Notes: generated by a model not told the origin, from the sequence alone. DNA of 64,000 bases from Poriferisodalis sp964484385 (GCA_964484385.1 CAZAFV010000003.1:31115-95114); one strand, 5' to 3'. Counted from the stretch's first letter, positions 52,014-61,630 are shown. Numbers and translations: made by a program.

Positions 52014-52601
52014 TCAGCGCCGCATCAGCCGCGACGCCAAGCGCCCGATTGCCTCGCCGACGGCGGCGCCTGCGATGACATCGCTTGCGTGATGCAAGCG
52101 CACGTGGATGCGTGACACCGCCACGATGGCTGCTACCAGCCGGTAGACGGGCCCCAGTCGCGACCCGCGCGACAGCACGACCGCAGCACAGAATGCCGCC
52201 GAGGCGTGGCCGGAAGGAAAGCTGGACGTGATCGGCTGGCGGAGCCGGTGGCGGGTCGGATTCTCTGCGGCCGTGCCGGGCCTGCGCCGTGCGAACAGCC
52301 GCTTGACACCCTGATTCACGACCAGCGACTCGAGCGCCATGAGTGCGCTGAAGCGCAATGCGTCGGAGGCTTCCCGGCGTGGGCCCAGGGCTCGAATAGC
52401 ACCCAGCACGTGCCAGATCTGGCTGAACTCGCCCACGTCTGAGGCCCCGTACATCACCCGATCCATCAGCTTGCGGCCGCGGAGCACCTCCCACCACCTG
52501 TCGACGGCACTGTCGAAGCGAGCGATCTGCTGCGCTCCCGCCGACAGCGGATCGTGCGGCTCGGCTGGCCCAGGGTCAGTCGGCGGCGATGCAGACATCA
52601 T
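52014..52601 (-). CDS. PAP2-family membrane phosphatase
   Basis: Type 2 phosphatidic-acid-phosphatase-like protein of 195 residues. The three phosphatase motifs are KRLFARRRPG, FPSGHASAAF and SRIHVRLHHASDVIAG. Membrane segments cluster around the last two. It probably dephosphorylates a lipid phosphate such as undecaprenyl pyrophosphate or phosphatidate. The start ATG overlaps the stop of the upstream LysM gene, so the three genes PAP2, LysM and LysM form one coupled unit. Confidence 0.85.
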   Translation of the reverse strand: MMSASPPTDPGPAEPHDPLSAGAQQIARFDSAVDRWWEVLRGRKLMDRVMYGASDVGEFSQIWHVLGAIRALGPRREASDALRFSALMALESLVVNQGVKRLFARRRPGTAAENPTRHRLRQPITSSFPSGHASAAFCAAVVLSRGSRLGPVYRLVAAIVAVSRIHVRLHHASDVIAGAAVGEAIGRLASRLMRR

Positions 52602-53044
52602 CCGGACCCCGAAAGCGTGATCGGCGGCGCGGTGGTGGTGGGCAGCAGCGGCGGGAGGACCGGGTCGGTGGCGGGAGCGATGGTGAGTGCGGGCCCGGCA
52701 TCGGGGTCGGGTGGCGGCGGGATCAGAAGAATCTGGCCGACGAAGATCTTGGTGGGGTCGGCGATGTTGTTGACCCGCACCAGGTCGTTCAGGTGAATGC
52801 CGTACCGGTCGGCGATCTGGATCAGCGTGTCGCCGCGCACCACGGTGTACGGCGTCAGCACCGGGGGTTCGGTCGTGGTGGCCGGTGCGACCGTGGGCGC
52901 AGGAGCGGTTGTGGCGGATGCCTGGGTGCGAGACTCGCCGGGCAGCAGCGTGCACCCGATTGCCATGCCCGAAGCCGCAATAGCGATTGCCACGCTCATC
53001 ACCCCCCGGCGCTGCGAGCAGGAACAGTCACTGGCCTTCGTCAC
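52598..53044 (-). CDS. LysM-domain protein, exported (gene 2 of pair)
   Basis: Protein of 148 residues starting at GTG 53044, which overlaps the preceding stop (GTGA). A hydrophobic segment VMSVAIAIAASGMAIGC ends in a lipobox-like AIGC. After a Thr/Pro/Ala linker comes one LysM: YTVVRGDTLIQIADRYGI, then LNDLVRVNNIADP and ILLIPPPP. LysM binds peptidoglycan, so it is probably a cell-wall-attached protein. The C-terminus is a low-complexity Pro/Thr tail. Confidence 0.78.
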   Translation of the reverse strand: MTKASDCSCSQRRGVMSVAIAIAASGMAIGCTLLPGESRTQASATTAPAPTVAPATTTEPPVLTPYTVVRGDTLIQIADRYGIHLNDLVRVNNIADPTKIFVGQILLIPPPPDPDAGPALTIAPATDPVLPPLLPTTTAPPITLSGSG

Positions 53045-53400
53045 TGTGAGCTGTTGGCGCCGACCACGGTCGGCGGGATGACGAGCTGCTCCCCGATGCG
53101 GAGCAGCGTGTCCTCCTTGCCGTTCTCTTCCATGAGCGCCTGGACTGAGACGCCGAATCCGTTGGCGATCTTGCTGAGGGTGTCTCCCGGCTGCACCACG
53201 TAGATGCGGCGCTGCGGAGGCGGCGCGGCGATGGTCGTGGTGGTGAGCTGCGGGCGCAGCGTCGTGAGCACGGGAAGGGTCGTGGGGATCGGCTCTGCTT
53301 CCGGCTCGGAAGCACAGGCGCCGCCTATCGCAGCCACGGCCACCAGTGCCGCAGCGAGCCGGCCGGCGCATGCGGCATCTGCCCCACGTCGTCGAGGCAT
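53041..53400 (-). CDS. LysM-domain lipoprotein (gene 1 of pair)
   Basis: Protein of 119 residues with signal and lipobox IGGAC, a Thr/Pro linker, and one LysM: YVVQPGDTLSKIANGFGV, LMEENGKEDTLL and EQLVIPP. Its stop is coupled to the start of the second LysM gene, and it follows map by only three bases. Confidence 0.82.
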   Translation of the reverse strand: MPRRRGADAACAGRLAAALVAVAAIGGACASEPEAEPIPTTLPVLTTLRPQLTTTTIAAPPPQRRIYVVQPGDTLSKIANGFGVSVQALMEENGKEDTLLRIGEQLVIPPTVVGANSSQ

Positions 53401-53403
53401 GGC

Positions 53404-54414
53404 TCAGCCGGTTCGAACGGCCGCCGTGGGGAGCTGCCGGGGCCAGGCGTCGGGATGGAGCCGGCTCGCGGCGCTGTCGGAGAGAAACGGCTGCGGCTCG
53501 TCGGCGGTCACGGTCAGCAGTTCGGCGCCGTCAGCGGTGACCAGCACCGTGTGTTCGAACTGCGCGGTGCGGCTGCGATCGGCCGTCATGGCAGTCCAGC
53601 CGTCAGGCCAGAGCTGGGCGCGCGGTGTGCCCGCCGTGATCATCGGCTCCACCGTGAAGGTCATGCCCTCGACCAACTCGGTTCGCGCAGAGGGGTCGAA
53701 GTAGTGCGGGATGTTGGGCAGCCGGTGGAAGATCTGCCCGATGCCGTGGCCGACGAACTCGCGCACCACGCCGTAACCCTCGGACTCTGCCCGAGCTTGG
53801 ATGGCGCGTCCGATGTCGCACACTTGGGCTCCTGGCCGTACCGCAGCGATGCCGTGATACATGGATTCGCGTGTGACCTCGACGAGCCGCCGCGACGTCT
53901 CGTCGACATCGCCCACCAAGAACGTCTCGGAGTGGTCACCGTGCACACCGCCGACGAAGATCGTCACGTCGCAGTTCACGATGTCGCCGTCGCACAGCCG
54001 CCGGTCATCGGGGATGCCGTGACAGATGATCTCGTTGGCCGAAGTGCACAGCGACTTCGGGAACCCGTTGTAGTTGAGCGGGCTCGGGTAGCCGCCTTCG
54101 GCAATGCATGCCTCGTGGCAGACCTCGTCGAGATGATCGCTGGTGACGCCCGGCGCGATCTCGGCGGCCACGGCCCTCAGCACGCGCCGCGCAGCCGAGC
54201 CTGCCGACCGCATGGCGTCGATCGTGGCGTGGTCGGAGGGCTCCACGCCGCTCGGGGCCGGTGAGGACTTGCCGCTGAGCGCGTAGGGCGGCAACTCGAT
54301 GTGCGCGGGCACCGCCCGGCGTGGCGAAACCAAGCCGGCAACCACTGGCTCGAAGCCAGAAGGCCTCATGCGCGCTGCTGGCACTCGACGCTTGCGCCTG
54401 CCCATCGTGGTCAC
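53404..54414 (-). CDS. map: Methionine aminopeptidase type I
   Basis: Removes the initiator methionine. The core has PLNYNGFPKSLCTSANEIICHGIP, IVNCDVTIFVGGVHGDHSETF (metal Asp pair), VVREFVGHGIGQIFHRLPNIPHY (His), FTVEPMIT (Glu) and AQFEHTVLVT (Glu). At 336 residues it is longer than basic MetAP-I. An N-terminal region of about 70 residues is Pro/Arg-rich and may contain a type Ic-like linker. It is not in a ribosomal-protein operon, so this may be a second map copy. Confidence 0.92.
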   Translation of the reverse strand: MTTMGRRKRRVPAARMRPSGFEPVVAGLVSPRRAVPAHIELPPYALSGKSSPAPSGVEPSDHATIDAMRSAGSAARRVLRAVAAEIAPGVTSDHLDEVCHEACIAEGGYPSPLNYNGFPKSLCTSANEIICHGIPDDRRLCDGDIVNCDVTIFVGGVHGDHSETFLVGDVDETSRRLVEVTRESMYHGIAAVRPGAQVCDIGRAIQARAESEGYGVVREFVGHGIGQIFHRLPNIPHYFDPSARTELVEGMTFTVEPMITAGTPRAQLWPDGWTAMTADRSRTAQFEHTVLVTADGAELLTVTADEPQPFLSDSAASRLHPDAWPRQLPTAAVRTG

Positions 54415-54467
54415 GCTACCCGTGGGTCAGGGGTGCTCTGTGATCGTGCCGCCTGCCCAGCGCGCGA

Positions 54468-55739
54468 TCAGTCGCCGAGCTCGCCGGGCACTTCGTCATT
54501 GTGCTCGCCGAGCTCGCCGAGCACTTCGTCATTGTGCTCGCCGAGCTTGGGAGCGCGGCGGTAGATACCCGGCGGCGTGGCGCTCATGCGAATCGGCGGC
54601 GCGATCTGGACGATCGGCCGGCCCACCGGTTGCTCCACCGCCACCAGCATGTCGCGGGCTGCGACATGGGGATCGGTGAACAGGTCGCCAGGGTGGTTGA
54701 CCGGGCCGCACGGCACCTTGCCGCCGATGGCCGCGATGACCTCCGCATTGGTGAGCGTTGCGGCCCACTCGGTCAGTGCCGTGATGATCTCGTCGCGATG
54801 GTGGTAGCGCGCTCGCAAGGTGCGGGTCTCTTCAGCCCAGGCCCACTCGGGTCGGCCCATCGCAACCGCCAGCTCGCGCCAGTGGTTGTCGGTGGGGGCG
54901 CCGATGGCGATGGCCCCGTCGATGGTGTCGAAGATGTCGAACGGCACGATGTACTGGTTCTTGTTGCCGCTCGGTGGGGTGTCAGGCTGGCCCATCACGC
55001 TGTAGCGGGTGACCCCGACTTCGCTGAGCGCCATTACCGCGTCGACCATCGACACGTCCACGAACTGGCCCTCCCCCGTCCGCTGAGCATGGAAGAGCGC
55101 CGCCAGCACGCCCATGGCGCCAATAGTGCCGGGATAGGTGTCGCCGATGTAGGGACCTACGACGTGCCGATCGTCGGGACCGCTGCCAGTGGCCGAGACC
55201 ATGCCAGACATCGCTTGGGCCACGACGTCGTACGCCGGCCAGTCCACGTACGGGCTCTCTCCCGAACGCGGGTCGCCGAAGCCGCGGATGGCGCCATAGA
55301 CGAGCTTCGGGTTGCGCTCGTGGAGCACCTCCCAGCCCACTCCGAGCGCATCCATCACGCCGGCGCGCATGTTCTCGACGAGTGCATCGGCGGTGTCGAC
55401 GAGCTGCAGGAATTGCTCCCGCTGATCGTCGTCGGTGAGGTCGAGCGCGATGCCTCGCTTGTTGCGGTTGTAGTTGGCGAAACCGGCGCCGAAGTTCCGC
55501 TCCGTGTCTTCGCGGGTGTACGGCGGCATCTTGCGTGCGAGCTCGCCCCGCGGCGGCTCCACTTTGATGACATCGGCGCCCAGGTCGGCCAGCATCATCG
55601 TCGACCACGGCCCGGCCAGCGCGTGAGTGCAGTCGATGATGCGGACACCTTGGAGCGGGCCCGAGTTCTGGGCAGCCATCGGGGCCGCCCGCTCGTGCGC
55701 AGTCAGGTGCTCTTCATCGGGTGGGTCCAGCAGTGCCAT
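54468..55739 (-). CDS. CaiB/BaiF CoA-transferase
   Basis: Class III CoA-transferase of 423 residues. It has VRIIDCTHALAGPWSTMMLADLGADVIKVEPP, NRNKRGIALDLTDD, ENMRAGVMDALG, YIGDTYPGTIGAMGVLAALF and VPCGPVNHPGDLFTDPHVAARDM. ATG 55739 is chosen; the frame upstream is not protein-like. The last 22 residues contain a tandem GEHNDEV[L/P]GEL from a 33-base duplication. It lies next to an enoyl-CoA hydratase gene. Confidence 0.88.
   Translation of the reverse strand: MALLDPPDEEHLTAHERAAPMAAQNSGPLQGVRIIDCTHALAGPWSTMMLADLGADVIKVEPPRGELARKMPPYTREDTERNFGAGFANYNRNKRGIALDLTDDDQREQFLQLVDTADALVENMRAGVMDALGVGWEVLHERNPKLVYGAIRGFGDPRSGESPYVDWPAYDVVAQAMSGMVSATGSGPDDRHVVGPYIGDTYPGTIGAMGVLAALFHAQRTGEGQFVDVSMVDAVMALSEVGVTRYSVMGQPDTPPSGNKNQYIVPFDIFDTIDGAIAIGAPTDNHWRELAVAMGRPEWAWAEETRTLRARYHHRDEIITALTEWAATLTNAEVIAAIGGKVPCGPVNHPGDLFTDPHVAARDMLVAVEQPVGRPIVQIAPPIRMSATPPGIYRRAPKLGEHNDEVLGELGEHNDEVPGELGD
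54477..54542 (-). repeat. 33-bp tandem duplication in the CoA-transferase 3' end
   Basis: Two 33-base units, 54477-54509 and 54510-54542, differ at one base. They add 11 residues just before the stop. Confidence 0.9.
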
Positions 55740-55776
55740 GTCGTCGCCCTTCTGAGGTTCTGATGTGGTGCCGTGG

Positions 55777-56574
55777 TCAGGCGAAGTTCGGGCGGCGCTT
55801 CTCGACGATGGCGGCGTGGCCCTCCCGCACATCGGCACCTGTGAAGCCCAGCATCTCCAGCGCGGCAGACGTGTCGAAGATGGGCCCTGCCATCCGCATC
55901 CAGTTGTTGAGGCTGTACTTCGTCCAGCGGATGGCGCTCTGGCTGCCCCCCGCCAGTCTGCGGGCGACCGCAAAGGCCTCGTCGAGCACGGCATCGTCGT
56001 CGACCACCTTGCTGACGAGGCCCATGTCGTCGGCCTCCTCGCCCGTGATCGTGTCGCAGGTCAGCAGGTAGTACTTCGACTTGGCCATACCGCACAGGAT
56101 CGGCCACACGATCGCGGCGTGATCCCCGGCGGCGACGCCGAGCTTGGTGTGCCCGTCCACGATCCGCGCGCTGCGCCCGGCGATGGAGATGTCGGCCATC
56201 AGCGCCGCCGCCAGACCGGCTCCGACGGCAACGCCCTCGATCGCCGAGACGATGATCTTGGAGCAGTTGATCATGTTGTAGACGATGTCTCGCGCCTCGC
56301 GCAGTGCCCGCTGGCGCGTCTCGAAGTCGTCCATGATCTCCTGGATCATGTCCAGGTCGCCGCCGGCGGAGAACGTGCCGTTGGCGCCCCGGATGACGGC
56401 CACCCGGGTGTCAGGATCGTCGTCGACTGCCCGCCAGACATCGGCCAGCGCCAGGTGCTTCGGCGCATCCACCGAATTCAGCCGACCTGGCGTGTCGATC
56501 ACAATCTCGAGCACGCCGTCGTCGTCGGGACCGGTGATCTGCAGCGCGGAGAAGGGGGCGTAGCGGTCGTTCAT
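55777..56574 (-). CDS. Enoyl-CoA hydratase/isomerase family
   Basis: Crotonase-fold protein of 265 residues. It has VAVIRGANGTFSAGGDLDM and AIEGVAVGAGLAAALMADIS (oxyanion hole), followed by HTKLGVAAGDHAAIVWPIL. The Asp in AAGDHA occupies the second catalytic region in place of the classical Glu. Possible 2,3-isomerase or hydratase activity. ATG 56574 is the natural start. Probably cotranscribed with the CoA-transferase gene 37 bases downstream. Confidence 0.87.
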   Translation of the reverse strand: MNDRYAPFSALQITGPDDDGVLEIVIDTPGRLNSVDAPKHLALADVWRAVDDDPDTRVAVIRGANGTFSAGGDLDMIQEIMDDFETRQRALREARDIVYNMINCSKIIVSAIEGVAVGAGLAAALMADISIAGRSARIVDGHTKLGVAAGDHAAIVWPILCGMAKSKYYLLTCDTITGEEADDMGLVSKVVDDDAVLDEAFAVARRLAGGSQSAIRWTKYSLNNWMRMAGPIFDTSAALEMLGFTGADVREGHAAIVEKRRPNFA

Positions 56575-56585
56575 GGCGCCCGAAG

Positions 56586-57086
56586 CTAGTTGTTCGGGGT
56601 GGCAGTCGCCGGGGCCTGTGAGCTGGGCGCGCTGAGCAACCGGTACGCCGATTCGATCTCGCCTGCTGGCGCAAAGATCCGCTCCCACGGGTGCAACAGC
56701 CGGTCGCGCCCATAGCGCGGGATCACGTGGATGTGGAAGTGAAACTGCGTTTGATCTGCAGCGGCGCCGTTGTTGTTGAGCAAGTTCACGCCCGCCGGCT
56801 GCAACCGCTCGCGCACCAGCCCGGCCACGCGCCGTGCAGCTTGCATGACGTGCGCAGCATCGTCATCGGTGAGCTCCCAGATGTCGGTCACGTGCCGGCG
56901 GGGAATGACGAGACAGTGACCGACGGTCATGGGCAGTCGATCCATGAAAGCCACGGCGTGATCGTCCTCGTAGATGCGCAGTGCCGGGATATCGCCTGCC
57001 ACGATCGAACAGAACGTGCAGCCAGGCTTCCGGGCCGCAACGGGGTCAGCGTCGGGCGAGGAATTCGTCACGATTCGAGCATCCAC
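56586..57086 (-). CDS. HIT-family hydrolase
   Basis: Nucleotide hydrolase/transferase of the histidine triad family, 166 residues. It has CTFCSIVAGDIPALRIYEDD, MTVGHCLVIPRRHV, and the active triad HFHIHVIPRY. Members hydrolyse nucleoside phosphoramidates or dinucleoside polyphosphates. Seven bases downstream of coaA on the same strand. Confidence 0.9.
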   Translation of the reverse strand: MDARIVTNSSPDADPVAARKPGCTFCSIVAGDIPALRIYEDDHAVAFMDRLPMTVGHCLVIPRRHVTDIWELTDDDAAHVMQAARRVAGLVRERLQPAGVNLLNNNGAAADQTQFHFHIHVIPRYGRDRLLHPWERIFAPAGEIESAYRLLSAPSSQAPATATPNN

Positions 57087-57092
57087 TGCGGC

Positions 57093-58052
57093 TCAGTGGT
57101 ACCGGAGCTCGACGTGGTCAACGACGTGATCGTGCCCCTTCGCGAGCACCAGGTCGGCTCGAGCCCGTGTCGGCAGGATGTTCTCCTGCAGGTTGACGAG
57201 GTTGATCGAGCGCCAGATTGTGCGAGCGACCGCGTCGGCGGCAGAAGGCGGCAGATCGGCGAACTGAGCGAAATAGGCGGACTGCTCGCGGAACACCGTC
57301 TTGCGCAGCTGCTGGAAACGCTCGACGTACCACTCCTCGAGGTCTTCGGCCTCGGCGTCGACGTAGATCGTGAAGTCAAAGAAGTCCGACACGAACGGCG
57401 TGCTCGACGGTGGTCCGGTCTGCAGCACATTCAGACCCTCAACGATGAGGATGTCGGGCTGGTTGATGAGCTGAACCTCATCGGTCACGTCGTACAGGCT
57501 GTGCGAGTAGACGGGCGCAGCGACATCGGGTTCGCCGCTCGAGATCCGCTGGAGGAAATCGCGCAGTTCGCCGCGGCGGTACGACTCGGGGAAGCCCTTG
57601 CGCCCGAGGATGCCGCGCGCGGTGAGCTCGGCATTCGGCAGCAGGAACCCGTCGGTCGTGACCAGATCCACTTCCGGGTGATCCGGCCACGAGGCCAAGA
57701 CTGCTCGCAGGATGCGTGCCGTAGTGCTCTTGCCGGCCGAGACACTTCCGCCGATGCCGATCAGGTACGGGCGTGGCGGCAGCACCCTGCCGAAGAAGCC
57801 TTCGGTGGCGGCGCGAAGCTGGCGTTTAGCTGCGACACGCAGGTTCAACAGTCGCGACAGAGGCAGGTAGATGTCGCGCACCATGTCGAGCGTCACAGGC
57901 TCGACGAGGCCCGCCAGCGCCTCAAGCTCGGCTTCTGTCAATGACAGCGGCGTGGCGTCTCGCAGCTTCGCCCACTGCTCGCGGGTGAACCTGCAATGCC
58001 GGTCATCGATGCCCGGCTCGAGCCTTCTGTCGAAGGTAGCGGCGTCCGTCAC
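57093..58052 (-). CDS. coaA: Type I pantothenate kinase
   Basis: Catalyses the first step of CoA synthesis. The P-loop is GIGGSVSAGKSTTA (99-112). It also has VTTDGFLLPNAELTARGILGRKGFPESY, ILIVEGLNVLQTG and IYVDAEAEDLEEWYVERF. Length 319 fits type I. Abundant CoA-based metabolism nearby gives it obvious relevance, though clustering itself is not evidence of regulation. Confidence 0.93.
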   Translation of the reverse strand: MTDAATFDRRLEPGIDDRHCRFTREQWAKLRDATPLSLTEAELEALAGLVEPVTLDMVRDIYLPLSRLLNLRVAAKRQLRAATEGFFGRVLPPRPYLIGIGGSVSAGKSTTARILRAVLASWPDHPEVDLVTTDGFLLPNAELTARGILGRKGFPESYRRGELRDFLQRISSGEPDVAAPVYSHSLYDVTDEVQLINQPDILIVEGLNVLQTGPPSSTPFVSDFFDFTIYVDAEAEDLEEWYVERFQQLRKTVFREQSAYFAQFADLPPSAADAVARTIWRSINLVNLQENILPTRARADLVLAKGHDHVVDHVELRYH

Positions 58053-58056
58053 CCAC

Positions 58057-59325
58057 CTAGCTTGGCGAACTTAGGGCACTGACCGCAACCGGGTCGTATG
58101 CGCCCTGTGCTGTCGTCATGCCCCGGTGCCAGCGACGAGGTGTCGCAACGGCGGCTCGCGGATAGTCCTCGAACATCCAACGGGCGAATTGCCGGCGGGT
58201 CCAACCGGACCAGTCGACCGCTCGCAGCGAGAGTTCGGCCAGACGATTGTGCGCCAGGACGCGGCTGAGGCCGCGCGCCAGCCGGTGGTCGAGCGTGAAC
58301 TCGCCTCGCGCCTCGCGCACGTAGCGAGCCGTCACGCTGTGCGGGGGGCCGCCGCGCGCGATCGCCGCCGCCGCCATCCGCCCCATCTGCAGAGCCTGGC
58401 CGATTCCCTCGCCGGTGAGCGGGTCTGCGGCCGCAGCGGCGTCGCCGCACAGCAGCGTGCGGCCTCGGGCCAGCTCCAGCTCTCCCAGCCGCGCCGGTAT
58501 CGGCCACGCCCGCGTCGGGCCGTCGGGTTGGTGAGGGCCGAGCACGCTCGCGATGTGACGACGCTCGGTGAGGCTCGCCCAGACCGAAGCGATCTCGCTG
58601 CCGTCGAGCTTGCCCGCGTCGCCAGCGGAGTCGTGGCCGCGGCGGTCTCGTGGCACTCCGAAGCCGACATTGACTCGCCCGTCCCCCAAGGGGAATGACC
58701 AGGCGTAGCCCGGCAGCAGGTCGGGCTCGAACCAGACCCACATGTCGCGGGCAGCAGGGCCGTCCGCGCGCAGGTAGCCGCGAAACGCATGCCAATCGCC
58801 GCGGTAGCGATGTGGGCCTATGCCGAGCGCTTTGCGCACGGCGGAATAGACGCCATCGGCAGCCACCACGAATCGGGCCTGCACGACGCTGCCGTCGCTG
58901 AGCCGGACGGACGCCGAGCTCGCTCGCTCGCCGAGGTCCTCGAAGCTGTCGAATGCGATGCCGAGACGCACGTCGGCCTGCGCTGCGGCCGCGAGGTCGA
59001 CGAGCTCCGCATCCAGCTCGGCGCGCCGGCACACGCTCGCAAACTGCCCGCGCCCTTCGGGGAGGGGCAGCCTCATGACGCGCCCGCGCGGCGTGCGCAC
59101 GCACGCAGCCGCAACTGGCATCCACGAGTTCATCCGGTCCGGCTGCAGGCCGAGTGACTCGAGCTCGCGCAGCGCGAGCGCTGTGAGGCCGTCGCCGCAG
59201 CACTTGTCGCGTCCTGGCGCCGCTCGATCGACGAGCATGACCCCGAGTCCCGCGCGCCGTGCCCACACGGCTGCGGATGCGCCCGCCGGGCCGGCACCGA
59301 CGATCAGGACATCGACGATGGTCAC
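58057..59325 (-). CDS. Geranylgeranyl-reductase family flavoprotein
   Basis: FAD-dependent oxidoreductase of 422 residues. VLIVGAGPAGASAAVWARRAG is the FAD-binding Rossmann motif, then GRDKCCGDGLTALALREL, ADGVYSAVRKALG, and LLCGDAAAAADPLTGEGIGQAL. The family reduces prenyl double bonds, for example in menaquinone side chains or archaeol-type lipids. GTG 59325 is chosen because it gives the family N-terminus and avoids overlap with the VanW stop. Confidence 0.85.
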   Translation of the reverse strand: MTIVDVLIVGAGPAGASAAVWARRAGLGVMLVDRAAPGRDKCCGDGLTALALRELESLGLQPDRMNSWMPVAAACVRTPRGRVMRLPLPEGRGQFASVCRRAELDAELVDLAAAAQADVRLGIAFDSFEDLGERASSASVRLSDGSVVQARFVVAADGVYSAVRKALGIGPHRYRGDWHAFRGYLRADGPAARDMWVWFEPDLLPGYAWSFPLGDGRVNVGFGVPRDRRGHDSAGDAGKLDGSEIASVWASLTERRHIASVLGPHQPDGPTRAWPIPARLGELELARGRTLLCGDAAAAADPLTGEGIGQALQMGRMAAAAIARGGPPHSVTARYVREARGEFTLDHRLARGLSRVLAHNRLAELSLRAVDWSGWTRRQFARWMFEDYPRAAVATPRRWHRGMTTAQGAYDPVAVSALSSPS

Positions 59326-59329
59326 CCGC

Positions 59330-61486
59330 TCATGACCTCTGGGGCTCGCCGGTTTCGGTGATCCCATCGCCCGTGTCGGACTGCCCGTCCTCGGCGTCGT
59401 CGCCTTCGGTGCCGGTGCTGCCGGTTTCGCCGGAGTCGTCAGGCTCGGTGGAGTCGCCCTGGCCGTCGGCTGCGTCGCCTTCGCCGGATTCCGTTCCCTC
59501 CTCGGCCCTCAGCGTGCTCAGATCGACACCGAGACAGGGATCGTCGGGATAGCGCGGCAGTTCCGAGTCGCGCTCGCCGGGCTGTTCGACGCATTCGAGC
59601 GGCGGGCACTCCACGATCGACCCGTCTGCACGCTCGCTGCCGTCATCGACCAACTCCGGCTCAGCCCCTTCGGCATCGGCGGTGCCCGAAGCACCCTCCG
59701 GCGCCTCGCCGTCGGCAGCTTGGCCGCCGCCCGGTGCATCCGAGGGTGCGAGCAGCGGATCCACGCACTGCCGCGGCACCGAACGCGCGCCGTCGCAGTC
59801 GCGTCCTTCTTCGGGCCGGTAGCGGGCGTGGAACGTGTCCGTGTCGACGGTGCCATCCGAGAACACCCGTATCCGCTCCGTCCGGACCCGTCGGCAGAAT
59901 TCCCGCATTTCCTCCTCGGGCTCGCCGATGGTCACCTGGACATTGCGCGTGGAGTACAGCTCGACAGTTATCGATGTGTCGGTGTATGTCGGCCAGATGA
60001 GCAGGCCGTACGGCGTGGGATTGGTGAACTTCAGATCGGGCTTCGGGTACGAGATGGTGGGATCCAACCCGAACGGGTACCGGCTGAGGTACAGCGAGTG
60101 CGTCTGGTACTCGTCGATGGTCATACCGGCCCGGATCAACGCATTGAAGATGGTGGTGGCGAACTGCGACACCCCGCCGCCGATGTCGTCGACCAGCACG
60201 CCCTTCTCGATGAAGCCGCCCTCCACGAAGCCCTTTTCCTCGGTTCGCCGGCCGACATGCCCGTTCAGCGAGAGGCTCTCACCTGGCTCAACCACCGCGC
60301 CGCGCATCAATTCCGCGAAACGGTGGATGTTCTCGACGCGTCCCTGGCAGCACGCGTGCTTCGTGGTGAAGGTGCCGACGAGCTCGACGATGCCCAGCGC
60401 TTCCAGGTGTGCCTGCTCCTCCCGGCTCACCGCCGGGCGCGACGGCAGCGCCAGCGGTCCTTCGATGCGCGCCAGCAGCGCTTCTTCGATCAGGGCGCTC
60501 ACATCCTCCGCACAGCAAGCGACGCTGCCGTCGCTCGCCACCACCGTCGGTACGCCGCTGACAACGGCCATCGCGCCGGTGGTGAAGGGTGCCGATGATG
60601 CGGCAAATGCTTCCTCGAGGTACGGCCCGACCTGCGCGTGATCGAAAGCGATCTCCGGAGGTGTTGCCCCCGGGTCGAGCCGGAGCCAGCCGGCGATCGT
60701 TTCGATGGTGAGGTCGTGGGTCGCTTCTCCGTAGGCCACGAGGAGGCTGCGCCCGTAGTTCTGGTGTGCCGTATTGACGGCCTGCTGCAATTCGGGCGTG
60801 TAGGCGATCGGCTCGCTCTGCGTCAGCTCTGCGGCGATCTCGATGCGGGTGAACGAACGTGCGATGCCCTCGAGCACCTGGTCGACGATGGCATCTGCGT
60901 CGACGACCTGCCCGGGCAGGCCGAGGTCGACCGCCAGCGTGTCATTGACGACGACCACCGATGGGGGAGTCGCCGTGACACCGAGGTCAGTGGCGCTGGC
61001 CAGCACGGCTCGGGCCATCGACCGATCGACGAGGTACCGGCGCTCGGTGAACTGGGGGTCGGTGGACCACGCCACCCACGACTCAGCGTCCCCGCCGGTC
61101 GCATCGGCATCGGCTGCTCGCAGCTCCCGAACGGCCTCGAACGTGGCGTCTCGCTCCAGCGCGATGCCGAGGTCGGCCACCGTGAACGTCTGCTCACCGG
61201 CGTCGGTGCGCACGACGACGGGCGTGGCCGCCAGCTCCGCTGCGAGCGCGGCAATCCGCAAGTGCACGGTGTCGGGGCTCACTTGGGTCGGCGTGCCTGG
61301 AGCGGTCGTGGGAACGACGATTGGCGCACTGGTTGTCGCAGGCGCGGCTGACGTCGTGGGGGCAGCCGGAGGGGGAGCATCATCGGGATTCCGGATCGCG
61401 AGCACAGCCGTCGCGAGGATGGACGCGATCAAGATGGCGGCCGCCGTGATGATCGACCAGCGAGGGGCCCACGTCGGCCAGTGCAC
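59330..61486 (-). CDS. VanW-domain protein with N-terminal membrane anchor
   Basis: Protein of 718 residues. A hydrophobic segment IITAAAILIASILATAVLAI is followed by a Pro/Thr/Ala linker, paired peptidoglycan-binding-type domains (about 75-340), then VanW: ESLSLNGHVGRRTEEKGF and DIGGGVSQFATTIFNALI, followed by THSLYLSRYPFGLDPTIS. The acidic C-terminal tail ends EPQRS. VanW proteins are cell-wall associated, related to YkuD/peptidoglycan remodelling in Gram-positives, and their exact reaction is not firmly known. Confidence 0.87.
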   Translation of the reverse strand: MHWPTWAPRWSIITAAAILIASILATAVLAIRNPDDAPPPAAPTTSAAPATTSAPIVVPTTAPGTPTQVSPDTVHLRIAALAAELAATPVVVRTDAGEQTFTVADLGIALERDATFEAVRELRAADADATGGDAESWVAWSTDPQFTERRYLVDRSMARAVLASATDLGVTATPPSVVVVNDTLAVDLGLPGQVVDADAIVDQVLEGIARSFTRIEIAAELTQSEPIAYTPELQQAVNTAHQNYGRSLLVAYGEATHDLTIETIAGWLRLDPGATPPEIAFDHAQVGPYLEEAFAASSAPFTTGAMAVVSGVPTVVASDGSVACCAEDVSALIEEALLARIEGPLALPSRPAVSREEQAHLEALGIVELVGTFTTKHACCQGRVENIHRFAELMRGAVVEPGESLSLNGHVGRRTEEKGFVEGGFIEKGVLVDDIGGGVSQFATTIFNALIRAGMTIDEYQTHSLYLSRYPFGLDPTISYPKPDLKFTNPTPYGLLIWPTYTDTSITVELYSTRNVQVTIGEPEEEMREFCRRVRTERIRVFSDGTVDTDTFHARYRPEEGRDCDGARSVPRQCVDPLLAPSDAPGGGQAADGEAPEGASGTADAEGAEPELVDDGSERADGSIVECPPLECVEQPGERDSELPRYPDDPCLGVDLSTLRAEEGTESGEGDAADGQGDSTEPDDSGETGSTGTEGDDAEDGQSDTGDGITETGEPQRS

Positions 61487-61630
61487 GAGGGTTGATCGTA
61501 CGGGTCACTTGCGGGCTGCGGGCGGCGCGTCGAGCGTGCGATACTCCGAGCCGTCATCACCGCATACGAGGCCGCGCGGCGGCGCCGAGTGAGGCCCGTC
61601 GTCGGCGAGTGGGAAGGGATTCACAACATC

